Source: Cladocopium goreaui (taxonomy: Eukaryota; Sar; Dinophyceae; Suessiales; Symbiodiniaceae). From it: a DNA stretch of 64,000 nucleotides. The stretch spans positions 414,572-478,571 of the forward strand of contig CAMXCT020001780.1 of the NCBI GenBank assembly GCA_947184155.2, read 5' to 3'. The position numbers and the translations under genes were made by a program. Below the pieces are notes generated by a model. It was not told the DNA's origin. It saw only the letters and a list, made by a program, of their open reading frames with translations, and did not search any database. Shown piece after piece: positions 12,401-26,200 of the stretch; position 1 is the first letter of the stretch, and every line of letters begins with the position of its first letter.

Positions 12401-15400
12401 GAATGAACAACAATATATGAAAGTGAATAATCACTACCAACAAATGAATAAATAAACGCGATATATATATATATATTAAATATAAATATTTAAAAATGTA
12501 TATATATATATAAACACATGTATATACATATATATATACATATTTATATATATATACATATTTATATATATATATATATACATATTATATATATACACTA
12601 TATTAGATATACATATATAAAACTATTTTTTGAGCAAAAGCACATCAGCCGGGGGGGGCACCAACTTGGCGGCAGCAGCGGCGCCTGCTCTGCGAGCATA
12701 CTCTTCCGCTTCGGATGGGAACATTCCATCAGCTGGCATTGATGTTGGCCACAAATGTTTCCAGGACAATACAGACTCATTGACAGATGACTCCGAGAAG
12801 AATGACAGATGACACTGCAAAGCACGATAGCTTTCGAACGTGCAGTAATTCAACATATGCTTGATTGCCGTCTGCTTTGCGGTGCCGATCTTGATCTCAC
12901 GATCCTTCACAGCCAACTCTGCGTTTGAGTCTTGCTTTCCACTGTCCTGTGTCCTCTTGACACGTCGTCTCTTCACGGCCTTTGAAAACTTGAAGCTGAA
13001 AACTTGAAGACTGAAGAGTAATTTTCCTTTTGGTTTGGGATTTTTACTGGCGACTTTTTGTCCTGTTTTTGGAACCCTTTTTGGGCACAAAAAGTCGCCC
13101 TTCTTAACCCCTTTCGCGCAGCCAAACCAAATTACAAAAAACTGAGATGACTTTTCTGAAAAAACAAGAAGAAAGTAAAGCAGCTGAATGCTCTTCAAGG
13201 CACCTGTTTCTGTCCAACTACAATGCCCTCAGCATTCACCTTGCTGTCGAAGCCACACAGCAAGCTCTCGAAAGTTTTTACCAACCGCTTGCCAACCTCC
13301 TTTCTGGCCAAACGGTTCTCAAAACTCAGCAGCTGCTGGACATCCCCATCAGGGTATGCAGCGACAAGCACCAAGTCACACCATTGAATGCAGCTCAGAG
13401 GTTTGATCATACTGCCTTTGACATTCTGGCGGAATGCCTGCTGAATCAAAGAATCATTGGTGGATGCCGTGCCTTCCCATAGGGTGGGAACCTTCAAGAG
13501 GGTCTCGAAAATCTGCAAGGCTGTGTGATCCGTGCCCAGCTTTCCCTGCTCAATTTCAGATCTCATCAGACACCACCTCAGGTCAAAGTGACATTACAAC
13601 AAACATACATGAAGCCTAGTGGCACAAGTTTGCAAGCCAATGCTCGTTTGACTCCATCACCAAGCCGACAAGATCCCAATTCTCCAAGGCTGGATGGCAA
13701 ATCCCTTGAGACAATGGTTTCTTCTGCCCTGAACCCTGAAGTGATGATTGAGTTGGCGGTGCCGATGATGTTGGCTGCTTCACAGCTTGAGCCACTCCTG
13801 ATTGCTAGATGCACACATGACTGTCATATTGTCATCTGTCATATTGTCAAAACTTCACACTGACATATTGTCATCTGTCCATGACTGTCTGAAGATTATC
13901 TGCAGCTGGGAAGCCATAAGGATGATGCGTCCCATCGAAACATGTGCGGCATGGAACTAGACACCATGCCCTCCGAACAGCTTTTCAAAGTGTGGTCCAC
14001 TGACTCGCTTGCAAACTGAGATGCTGCTTCATCATCCTGAGATGTGCGAATAATTCACACCAAAACTCACACTGACTGACTGACTTTAAGGCGCATGAAA
14101 GCCTACATGTCTCCAAGAATCTTCCCCACTCAAAGCCTTGAACATGCTGGCAATCTCTGCCTTCACGTCCTCAACCGCACTTGGCAAAGTCAAGCCTGCG
14201 ATCTTCGTAGCCAAGAGCTCCCTGGTGGTCGTGCACTCCTGTGCAGGGAAGCACTTGAAAGTGAAATTGAAGTTGAAATAAACTTGAAACATGGTAGGGC
14301 AGCACTCCTGGTACAAGACTTTCACATGGTTGTGCAAGGAGACTTGCCACAATTCAGGGGCCACCACAAACTCATTCGTGATGGCCGACATGGCGATGGA
14401 CAAATCAATTGTGAAATTTTCAGTGACAATGACACTGACAGGTGACCGTCTTGAGAGGTGGTGGCAATGGCAATTAGTGACATGACATGTCAGATCTTGA
14501 CAAATGACAGTTGGTACTTCATACCACTGAGGGCACCCACTGCAGGCTTGCTCGTTCGACCTGAGTTCACAAGGCTGTTGCAACTAGTTGCAACCTGTCT
14601 ATTTCTGGGAATCTGAAGTTAACCTGAAAAATAGACAGGTAACTCTGAGTTGCCGGTGGTCTGGAGGGTTACATCAATTCATTTTCAGGCATGTTATCTC
14701 CAAAATAAATTGACTTGACCCCCAACCTGAGTTCACAAGGCTGTTGCAACTAGTTGCAACCTGTCTATTTCTGGGAATCTGAAGTTAACCTGAAAAATAG
14801 ACAGGTAACTCTGAGTTGCCGGTGGTCTGGAGGGTTACATCAATTCATTTTCAGGCATGTTATCTCCAAAATAAATTGACTTGACCCCCAACCTGAGTTC
14901 ACAAGGCTGTTGCAACCTGTCTATTTCTGGGAATCTGAAGTTAACCTGAAAAATAGACAGGCAACTCTGAGTTGCCGGTGGTCATGGAGGGTTACATCAA
15001 TTCATTTTCAGGCATGTTATCTCAAAAATATATTGACTTGACCCCCCATGACACCAGGCAACTCTGAGTTGCCTGTCTAAATCTTTGGATGACAGCCCAA
15101 CCCCAAAAATAGACAGGTTGCCTGGACCTTGCCCAAATATATACTACATGTCTGAGGCAACTCCCAGTTGCCGGGGATCTGGAAACTTTCACTTTGAAAC
15201 AAGCTTCATTTCTGAGGCAACTCCCAGTTACCGAGGATCTGGGACAGACACACACACACACACACTCCAAAACATGCCCATTTCTGAGGCAACTCCCAGT
15301 TGCCGAGGATCTGGGACACAAAACATGCCCATTTCTGAGGCAACTCCCAGTTACCGAGGATGGGGACACAAAACATGCCCATATCTTAGGCAACTCCCAG

Positions 15401-17104
15401 TTGCCGAGGATCTGGGACACAAAACATGCCCATTTCTTAGGCAACTCCCAGTTACCGAGGATCTGGGATTTGGGAAAACCAAGGAGTAACCGAGGATCTG
15501 GGATTTGGGGTAACCGAGGATCTGGGATTTGAGGGGACCTGGGACACAAAACATGCCCATATCTTAGGCAACTCCCAGTTACCGAGGATCTGGGACACAA
15601 AACATGCCCATAGTTACCGAGGATCTGGGATCTGGGAAAACCAAGGAGTAACCGAGGATCTGGGATTTGGGGTAACCGAGGATCTGGGATTTGAGGGGAT
15701 CTGGGACACAAAACATGCCCATATCTTAGGCAACTCCCAGTTACCGAGGATCTGGGACACAAAACCTGCCCATTTCTTAGGCAACTCCCAGTTACCGAGG
15801 ATCTGGGATTTGGGGTAACCAAGGAGTAACCGAGGATCTGGGATTTGGGGTAACCGAGGATCTGGGATTTGAGGGGATCTGGGACACAAAACATGCCCAT
15901 ATCTTAGGCAACTCCCAGTTACCGAGGATCTGGGACACAAAACATGCTCATAGTTACCGAGGATCTGGGATTTGGAGTAACCGAGGATCTGGGATTTGGG
16001 AAAACCGAGGAGTAACCGAGGATCTGGGACACAAAACATGCCCATAGTTACCGAGGATCTGGGATTTGGGAAAACCGAGGAGTAACCGAGGATCTGGGAT
16101 TTGGGAAAACCGAGGAGTAACCGAGGATCTGGGACACAAAACATGCCCATAGTTACCGAGGATCTGGGATTTGGGAAAACCGAGGAGTAACCGAGGATCT
16201 GGGATTTGGGAAAACCGAGGAGTAACCGAGGATCTGGGATTTGGGGTAACCGAGGATCTGGGATTTGGGGTAACCGAGGATCTGGGATTTGGGCTAACCG
16301 AGGATCTGGGTTTTGGGGCAACCGAGGACTTGGGATTTTGACACACACTTCAACTTCAAACATGCCCATTCCTGAGGCAACTCCCAGTTACCGAGGATCT
16401 GGGATTTGGGGCAACCAAGGATCTGGGATTTGGGGTAACCGAGGATCTGGGATTTGGGGTAACCGAGGATCTGGGATTTGGGTCAACCGAGGATCTGGGA
16501 TTTGGGCCAACCGAAGATCTGGGATTTGGGAGCAACCGTAGTTGTCAAAGATCTCTTGAAGAATTAATGTTCTGCAACACTTTGTCTCCAAGATCTCTAG
16601 TTTTTCAAATATTGGCATTTATGTTGTTTGAGAACTAGTGCTGCAGAACATTACTTCCCAGTCAGTTACACGACAAGTGACTTAAACGACAAGTAACTTA
16701 AACTTTCAAAGTTGGACACCTGTCATGTCAAGAACTTTCTCAATAATCAGCAGCCAGGTTCAGGAACAGGCAGTACTGAACAAGCTAAGTGATTCCCTTA
16801 GAAGTCAGTGCCAGAAAATTGGGGTAATAGTTTAAAAGTGAAGCTGTTACTAACCCATCTTTCAATTGGTAGTAAAAGACACAAAATCATAGGACTGGAT
16901 GGTTTTTCAACACCCATCACTGAAGGTCTCGACACAGAGTAAAGTTGTGTATGTAAATATATGTATGTATACAATATCTAGATTCAATGACGTGGGGCTT
17001 CCCAAGGATGACTTGGGACTCATGCGTCTGGACATATTGTATAATCATCCAACCCCTTCTGCAACGCGCTTTGTAAGAATCCCATTTCACTATCTATCTC
17101 TCTC

Positions 17105-17135
<31 letters not shown>

Positions 17136-17205
17136 CTCTATCTCTCTCATTATCTTTCTATTTATCTATCGTTCTACCTACCTAACTAATCTGTGGATCT
17201 GTCTT

Positions 17206-17240
<35 letters not shown>

Positions 17241-20200
17241 GTTTGGCTATCTATCTATCTATCTATCTACCTATCTATCTATCTATCTATCCATCTATCT
17301 ATCTATCTATCTAGCTCCTTTAAAATCTAAAAGTTACATCAAATTTGGGCATTTTCATTGCCAATCTATCTATCTACCTATCTGTCTATCTATCTACCTA
17401 TCTGTCTCTCTATCAATGTAATACCTTTCTTTCTTTCTATTGATCTATCTTTCAATCTATTTATCTAATATCGTGCTTTCTTCCTTCCTTTCATTCTTCC
17501 TTCCTTTATTTTCTTCTTTCTTGCTGTCTATCTATCTATCGTTGTAAATTTCCTCTTGGTTTGGGTTTTGCAAAAAAAACTCAAGTCTGTGAGAACCGAT
17601 TTCTTTCTTGTGTTTGGGCTTCCAACTTTGGCACTCCCAAGGCAATTTGGACAACTCTTTGCAGTTGAAATCTATATATTTTTGTATGACAGCAATAGGT
17701 CCGCAATGTTTCTATGGTTTGACTTCCGTTTGTATGGTTTGTCTTTCTCACTCCCAGGAATTACCCAGCAGTTTTTGGACTACCACCCAAGGTCCCCAGT
17801 GCAGCTACAGGTCAATCATTTGAATCACAAGATCTGGCTCAGACTTGTTTTCAAAGCCCGCGCAAATGCAAATGTCAATTGTCAAACATAACTACCTGCA
17901 ACTTCATTGTCTGGTTGTCCCTCGTGATCACTCCGAACTTGAACTCATCTGGGAACAACGGGGTGATGACCGTCAGCCTTCCCTGAGCCTGGTCTTCGAA
18001 AACCCCTGTGCCCAATGCCAATCGCATCCGTTCCGCGAAGCAGCGTCTGAGCTCAGTGGTGTGATCCTGAAACAAGACTCAAAGTGCATCAAAATTTTGT
18101 TGGAACTTAGACTCAAACATCTACAAAGTTTGAATTTAATTTCAACTCAGGCTCGTCTCCAACTGCACATCCTCAGGTTTGAAGGAAGGAAACCACTGGT
18201 TCATCTCATCACTGCTCATCAATGGACTCTTCCACATCTTCATGAATGGCTTCTGTGACCGCGACATTGGGTGCGACATTGGGACAGATGACAGGTGACA
18301 GGTGACAGATGACAGGTGACAAATGGCCTATATAGATCTTCTCAATGGCTGCGTGGCAAATTCAAATGCAACATCCAAAAACATTCATAAACAAAACATC
18401 CAACATCTCAAACATCCAAAACATCAAATGACAGTGACAAACTTGGCATCGGAATCAAAGCTGCTGGGTCACGTGACCATAATGCATTAACCTAAGTTCA
18501 GAGCAGGCCACTGACACAAAACAGATTCAGAATGGTCATGGGAAGGTTGAAACTGCATGAATTTGACTTGTAATTTTCTTCTTGGGGGGGATGGCACTTT
18601 TTTCCCATGAGGGGGATGTTAAATTTAAAAGGGCATCCTCTCTGGGCATTGCTGAGCCAGCTACGTCGCATGAGGATGGCTGATTCTCCTGTGAAGCCAT
18701 CCTAGCAGTGGCTTGGCCAACAAATATGGTGAAGTGATGGCATCACTGTCTATCATTTTTTGTGGCATTGTGACATGAATTCATAAAAACAAATGCTTTG
18801 CTGAAGTAACATTCTGTGGTATCGTTTTGTTTCTTATTGTAAATGCCCACAGCTGCATCCCCTCAGACTGAAATGACAATCACTTCCTTTTTCCAAATGG
18901 TGCTCTTGGGCGCTGGCCTTGCCCAAAGAAGTCTGCATCACCAATGGCAGGGCCAACATAGCAGGCCAAAAAGCAGGAGTCAGGAGATGGCTTTCCTTTT
19001 AAACATTTTAGGTTACAGTGAGTGGCTTTCCACTGACATAGAATATAGGTTGGCTGTCAGTGGGACGCACTAGTGGATGACAGGTGACAGGTGAGTTTCT
19101 AATGTAACAAGTTGTGGCAGTAAGTGACAGGCGACTTTCCATTAGTATCATGTGGACTAACATTGACTGATGGTTTGCCATTAAGAAGTAGTAGGTGCAA
19201 AAGGTAGCAGGTGAAGCAATTACAGGTGATCATTGGAACAGTTTGAAGTGACTTTCCATGATTAAAGTTTTCCTGAAACCATTGTATTTGTTTCAAATGC
19301 TGCATCAAAAAGAACTATCAAGAGACTTGTTGAATTTCACAACAAACTATCTTAATGCATCATTTGCCTTCTGGCCAATATAAAATATGACAAGTTGACA
19401 GGTAAACCACGTGCTTGACTTTGAGTTTGTGAAGTTCATGCCACATGTTGAAAGTCTGATGTTAAAAAAGGGAGGAAGATGTGTGGGCAAAAAACAGAAG
19501 CATGTGTGAATGCAAGTGTGAATTTGCTAGGTTGCGCATACATGTCCATTGTACCGGAAATCAAATTCAATACCTTCATGTCACTTCCTACTTCTTCTTG
19601 TGGCTGTTTTGGGGTATGGAGACTTAAAAACATACACATATAAATATATATTTGCATATTCAGCATTGATATCTATATATATATATGTATATTTATATTT
19701 TCATATAAATATAATATATCATATATATATTTATATATATTATAAATTATATCATATATATATATATGCATATATATATTATTTATTTATTTTATATCAT
19801 GCATATACATATATATTATACATATTTATATTATTATATTTACATAAATATAACTATTTTTCCAAATATATATATATACACATATATTTATACATTTATT
19901 TATTTATATGTATAACTATATATTGTGTGTACTGACAGGGAAACAATAGGTGGTAGGTGACTTGGTATAATACTTGTGTGTGGGGAATGCCAGAACTATT
20001 TACGTTGCCATACACATTTGTTAGGTAGTAAGTACATTCAAAAGCCTCTATATTGTAGATATCTTTTGCATAGTCCTTGTGTAGAGCTTACCATCCATGG
20101 TAGAAATCTTTACATGGTCCTTGCACAAAGCTTGCCATCTTACCATCCAATCCATGGTAGAGTTCTTTTTTTTACCAGAGTCCTTGCATAGAGCAAATCC

Positions 20201-23200
20201 ATTGTAGAGATCTTTTGCAGAGTCCTAGTGTAGAGCTTACCATCCATGGTAGAAATCTTTACATGGTCCTTGCACAAAGCTTGCCATCTTACCATCCAAT
20301 CCATGGTAGAGTTTTTTTTAACCAGAGTCCTTGCATAGAGCAAATCCATTGTAGAGATCTTTTGCAGAATCCTTGCATAGAGCTTTCCATACGTCACTTT
20401 AACCTCTGATGGCATTAAATACTTGCACCACTTGAAATGAAGACCCAGTCTGGTATTTGCAAGGGCATCTCGGCTGGAACTTTCCATACGGCTGATAACT
20501 TCCTGATGGCCGAAGTAGCACCGTAATAATAGGAGCTTTTGGCATGCCAGGGCCACAGTGAAAGCACCAAATGCAAATGAAATACCCAAATGCCCTGGCA
20601 CTGGCTTTGGTGTTTGTTTACAGGACCTTTGGGCAGATACGTATCGGCGAGGGGACGAGGCACTGAGTCCCTTTCGTCGTTTCACAAGAACTCATATTCC
20701 ATTTAGAGAAGCAGTACTTCTGCTCCCCAGCAGCATCTGGAAACAATGTGCAGATCTCATGCCACAATCGCCACGGCAAAGACAGGAGCCATGGAAACCA
20801 GCTGATGGGAACAACCTTGCTCCGTTTTTCTTTGATGTTGACAAGGGCCGCAAGGGCCAGATTGACCTGGAAAAAATCCGCCTGGGCATGGAAGCTGGAT
20901 TGGATTTGAAATGCATAACAGGGATTATCGGGCCTGAACTCAGCCAATCTTTGGATGATTCCTATGATTTCTGGTTTTCAGACGTCAGACTTGGGAATGA
21001 TGTTTGCTGTACTCTGCTGGATCTTTGTATTCTTACCGGGCAGATCCAGGCAGCAAGATGTGTCGCTGCTGGCCCTCTCCGGCAATTCAAGCTCATCAAG
21101 CATTCTTTGTCCTGTCGGTCAGGAGGACATATTTTCTGGATGAGGCGTGCCCACGATGCCGATTTCTATGATGACTATGACTATATTAGTGAAAGATATC
21201 AACCAATTGCTGTGGCTGTGGCCTCGCCCAATAGCTGCCTGTTAGCCGCAGGGGCCGCGGCAAAGGCGGCCTTGAGAGCATCCTTCAAACATCATGCCAG
21301 AGTCATCTACCAAACAAACCGTGACGCCTCCGCAAAGAATATGAAAAAAATCCCGACTTCCGTAGTGAATGAAATCCTGGCTTTCTCAGTTGAGGCGCCA
21401 GCATGGATTGAGCAGTTGAATCTTTGGAAAGAAGTAAGTAGATGGCTGGAGGGACTCTGCGTCCACCATACCTTCGACGCAGTTCCAGGATTCGGGGGCT
21501 GATACCGGAGCCATCGGAGCCACCGGAGCCACCAAAGTTCCAAGCGAGGAATCTGGCTTGGAGTCCCATGCCCAGCAACCAGGTACCTTGGTTGTTGCCA
21601 TGGGTCTATCTACGAGTTTGAGGGGTCACGGATGTCACGGGGTTCAGAACTGGGGGTTCCCTCAAAAGTTGGGTAGCCCCATGTAAGCCCCGACCTTATT
21701 TGGAACATTTTTCGTTTCCAAGAACCCCCTCCAGCATTTGCCGCCCCCAAGGCACCATGGAAACACAGGACATCTCCACGATCGACGAGAAATCCACCGA
21801 CGACCTCCTGATGGCTTTGCAGGCCAGTCGTGACGAGGTGCCAGCGCTGAACATCGACGGCGTGTGCATCTTCCGCTTGACACGGCGGGCGAAATGCACT
21901 GAGGTGGGTCTGTGGTGTGCTGCAATACGTAGATACGAGAGTTGTAGGTTGGCTGATACGATCATATTTCTAAATGTGAGTGTTGCAGAAGAAGGCTGTT
22001 GTCATAGGCACTGTGTGATTCCAGTAAGCCACTGCAATTACCTCCGTATTGTGCATGTCATTGAGCAATGACACGGGCTGGGTTTCAATGAAGGAAAGTT
22101 CCATCATGCATACTAGTAGCCAACATACCCCAAAGCAAGATATATCCATTGAGGTACACGTATTCAAAATGGAAGAACTGTGCTATTTTTTTGCCGAGCT
22201 TAGCTTGGGAACCTCCAGTTTCAGTAGCTGAACAGTTCCCTTCATCACCCCTCCCAAGCTTAGAGTTGTGATGGCAACCGCATGCCACAAATGGCAGGTC
22301 AATGAAGTGCTTCTTGATCCCACTGGCCCTTTGGCAAGCCTGCACAAGCGGGTCTTGGATGCAGGTTGCCAAGTGAATCCCGACGGCAACCCGGTGAAGG
22401 CGTTGTTTGTGCCGTCCACGGAGCAACAGCTGGTGGAATTGCAAAACTTGGCTGCTCATGGTTGCTCGGCGTGGGTTTTTGGATGAGTTGGCAAGGTTTG
22501 CAGCAGATGTATCATCCTGATATATCCATATATTGTTTTAATTTGTTTTAGATGTGCTTGTGTGTTTGGGCATGTTTGGCTTGTGTAAGACTTAGAACAT
22601 CCTGCCATGTTGTGCCTGCCGTTTGGTGTCGGTCCAACACCACTTTAAGAGAAGCCAGCTAGCCCAACCAGCCTCTTTGATTCTTTGATCGTACTCTAGT
22701 GCTAGCAGGTCCGTCTCAGAAGTTTCTCTGATTCCAAAAATATTCTCACTGATACACCGATAACCCCAAAGTACCTGTAGATATGTGTACACAAGTCAAG
22801 TGTGTTTACCATGAGTCCAACACAAGAAACACAAGTGCCACTAGAAGTCGTGAGACCAAGCATCGAATCAATTTCCCAAGCATCGCCCCACTTTGCCAAG
22901 GCTACGAGCTCTGCAAGGATCAGCACGTGCTGGCGCTGCAGGACGATGGTCCAGTGATCGATCAAGCACTGAGAAGTGCCATGGCTTGTGGCAGGTTTCA
23001 TCCTGGTGAAGGGTTGATGGAGTTACCATGCTGGAAACCTCGAACCATTTCAAACAAACTGGGTTGATCCAAAAAGCCAATGGTTCTGTGCTTGTAAAAA
23101 TCCAAAATGAACAATTCTTGACTGGGTTTTTGGTGGTTTTTTGGTGTTACATTTGTTGATAGACCTAAACAAGTGGCATGGCAAAAGCGTTGCTTTCCTC

Positions 23201-26200
23201 CAAAGTTCCTTGTTAAATCGCTGATGAGAATTGCCCCTTCAGTGATCTAATCTGGCAATGGGAAAATCTGGAAACATTTCATGATTATCAGTCTAAGTGA
23301 AAATTGGCGTTGTTATTGGGGTGTTATTCATGGCAGAGTACAATGTCAAAAAATATTCTTACTTTAGACCATTCTTGGGAGGCATCTGAAATCCTCCAAC
23401 CTTGGGACTTCCTTCTTGGGCTTGCTGTATTTGATTTGGGTATGGATGAACTTTTGCAATCGGTATTATAATGCACCTCTTTGGATCCCTCTGGCTGGTA
23501 TATGTCCAATAAGTCTATATAATATGACAATGCGAGGCTGTTCCAGAACCTGATTCTAGATCATCAGCTTCCCTTCCAACAGCCTATAGGTCATAAATGG
23601 TGGGTAGGAAGCATATCACGATTGTTTAGGCGAGTAATTCCTGCTTGCAACGACAGATGTACAGTATGCTTCTCTAGTAATTTCTTTGGCACGCGCTCTC
23701 CCAACATCTTCCATCACCTCTGGTTGTTTCCAATCTTCGCCGCATGAGGCTGCATCTCGAAAAAGGATCGCCCAAGACTTCAGAAGTTGTGCCCACGCGT
23801 GATCCCTGGGGATTCAGCCGACAGCCACCAAGCTGCCCAGAGCTCAACGGATGTGGCTCCTGATGCTGACAACGACGAACCTGGTCATGAGTTTGTTGGA
23901 AGGTGGGGCCGAGAGTGGTGTGAAACAAAGACGTGCAAAATGTCCACAACTTTGCCCATAAATGACTTTGGCAACTTGTTTCAATTGTATGTGTACATTC
24001 TTTGCTAGAAGTGAAAATTCAGCTGCTGGGGTCTTGACTGGGCTGTGGCCCGATATGGGATTCATTCCACTTTGCAAGGGTTGGTGAAGTTTCATACATA
24101 CAGATCTTCCCTATCATGCATAGGGTCTATTAGACCTATTCCTTCTGGGGTTCCGTTCAGGATGTTAGCCCACTTTTGGTCACTAATCCTTTTGCTGGCA
24201 TCTTTGGGACTGAGGAAGACGATTCGAATGAACCCATGCTGATGCTGGAATGTGGCTTTCGCACTGATTCCAGCTTGGCTTATCCATCTTACTCGAACCA
24301 GGTCTAGTGAAAGTATTGTTTCACATGGTTATCATGGTTATTATTGGCTTCTCAATCTCTTAGAATGTCTGTTGTCATTTATTTGGATGTACACCCCAGT
24401 TATTAAGTAGTTTATACTAAAACTGGGGATACTCCACGTTATACCTGGTAATTATAATTGTGTGATGATATGGGTGCTTGCCCACTTACCAGCTGGGATG
24501 CACCCCTTCGGTTTGTAAGTTGGACATTGGGCAATGCTGACATATGCTGACACATGTTTCCGTTTCAGTTTTTACCCTGTGTTTGGCACCAAACCCTATA
24601 GAGTATCCAGTCATTACCCTGAAAACAAGAGGATCTCCTGATCGACGGGGACTAGTAGGGCTAAGGATTTAAATATCAAACAAATATCAAACACGTGGGC
24701 TAAAACATCAAGACGTAAAAAGGTATCCCCAAGTTCTGATAGTAAACCGTCTTTCCCTTTGCTGGACCTGCTGCAGATCCCCACCCGATCTTTGTACAGA
24801 CTGCCAGCGCGATGCGATCCCGTGATGATTTTCGATGTCAGGGTCTTGGGCCTTGATGTTGTGAAGCAGCTGGTGATTTCATCGCGCGGCGATCAATTTT
24901 GAAGCCTTGCCATCGTCAGTCGGAATGGAGATCTTCCTAAACCTAGTTGGATGTTGTAATGTAGATTTTGAAGCCGATATTATGCTGACTTACACACAGT
25001 GTGATTCAAATGAGTTGTTCCCATCCACCAAAGCGTTTCAAAAGAACCCAAGACAATGAATGATGGTTGGAACATCAGCAATCAATAAGTGTGGATGAAC
25101 CCCAAATCTAAAGGACAATGGGAACATCACCCTCATCATAAGTCAGACAGAAAGCAGCAATGTTGTATACAACAGCCAGATCTCATGATTATTAGTTAGT
25201 ACCCTTGTTGCCACGAAGGGTTGTAGATGCCAACACTTTCTTCAATGGTATTGGTTCGCAGAAACAACAGTTTGTGCTCGTTACTTGGCGATGGCAACCA
25301 TGCACCTTGCTTGGGGCATGCAGCTCCAACGCGGAATCAAAGCCTCGAATGTGGTGGAGGTTTGTTGGCCAATGATTGCACCGGTATATACCAACTGACA
25401 CAAGAAGCCAGCAGAACAATCCACTGACATCCAACATCAAATCCCGGTCAGTCAGATTTTTCCCACCATTTTTCGAAATACTTCAGATCTACCAAGAGTT
25501 CCACCAACTTTTGGAAATGATGTGTTTTCCACCAATTTTGGGATGTTTCTGCATGTTTCTACAAAAGTTTTGGATGACAAATCCTCCGCCAGAGGTCTCA
25601 ACGCTGTGCGTGTCGCTTCTGACCAAAACGCGCACCAGGGTCTTGGGCCTTGGTGCTGCGCGATCAACGGTGACCTTCTCGGCGCAGCAAAAGGGCCAGG
25701 ATTATCATCATTTCCCTTTTTCAATGGCCATTTGGGTTTTTTTCCACCATTTTCCGACATATCCACTTATTGGATGTTCAAAAACCTATGGCTTTTGATT
25801 CGGGAGTACGGTGAGAGGGTCTTGGTGATAGTGATTCAGTCCCCATAGAGAAAAGAGGACAGCTGACAGTGTTTTGGACACAGTGTGGCTAGTTTCTCTA
25901 GCTTCAAAATCATACAGCCATCGTTTCACAAAAGAGCTGCCCAACTCTCAACAGACAACGTCCTGGGAGTGGCGCCAAGGATTCCTTCTTCAAGGACACC
26001 TCCAATCTGGCCCTGCGCCAGGTGGGATGCCAAGATGGTTTGATGCTGATCCAACCCCCTAAAATGTTGTTTTTACCATACCCATTTTGGAGGATGCAAA
26101 GCCAATATGATATTCAATACTCAACTGAAAAAAACAGTTAGAATCGAACATTATGATTATAACTTATAACCAAAGGTAAAACCCCTGGATATCCAACATG

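Larger units (their letters stand above)
9342..20607. mobile_element. 11.27-kb DNA transposon with long TIRs
   Basis: Bounded by inverted repeats of about 205 bp (9342-9546 and 20400-20607) that start AAGCCAGTGCCAGGGCATTT, and flanked by the 4-bp duplication TGGT. Removing the element and one TGGT rejoins gene X in frame as [16 protein letters not shown], which shows an insertion into coding DNA. Inside are a minus-strand transposase-like gene (about 10.1-18.1 kb), direct and inverted TGACAGGTGACAG motifs near both ends, a triple 166-bp repeat, a 24/48-bp array, CTAT and TA microsatellites, and a doubled 149-bp unit. TIR divergence is low, so the insertion looks fairly recent (inference). Confidence 0.8.

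Noticed and set aside
12598..12660. Tail of the minus frame ending [10 protein letters not shown]
   Set aside because: Probably intron read-through after a donor near 12650; it runs into the TA microsatellite.
15110..16540. CRISPR-like array of regular repeats
   Set aside because: No unique spacers of constant length, no cas genes, and a eukaryotic context.
15022..16541. Long open frames (up to 292 codons) on both strands
   Set aside because: They come from 24/48-bp tandem repeats whose length is a multiple of three; there is no protein-like composition.
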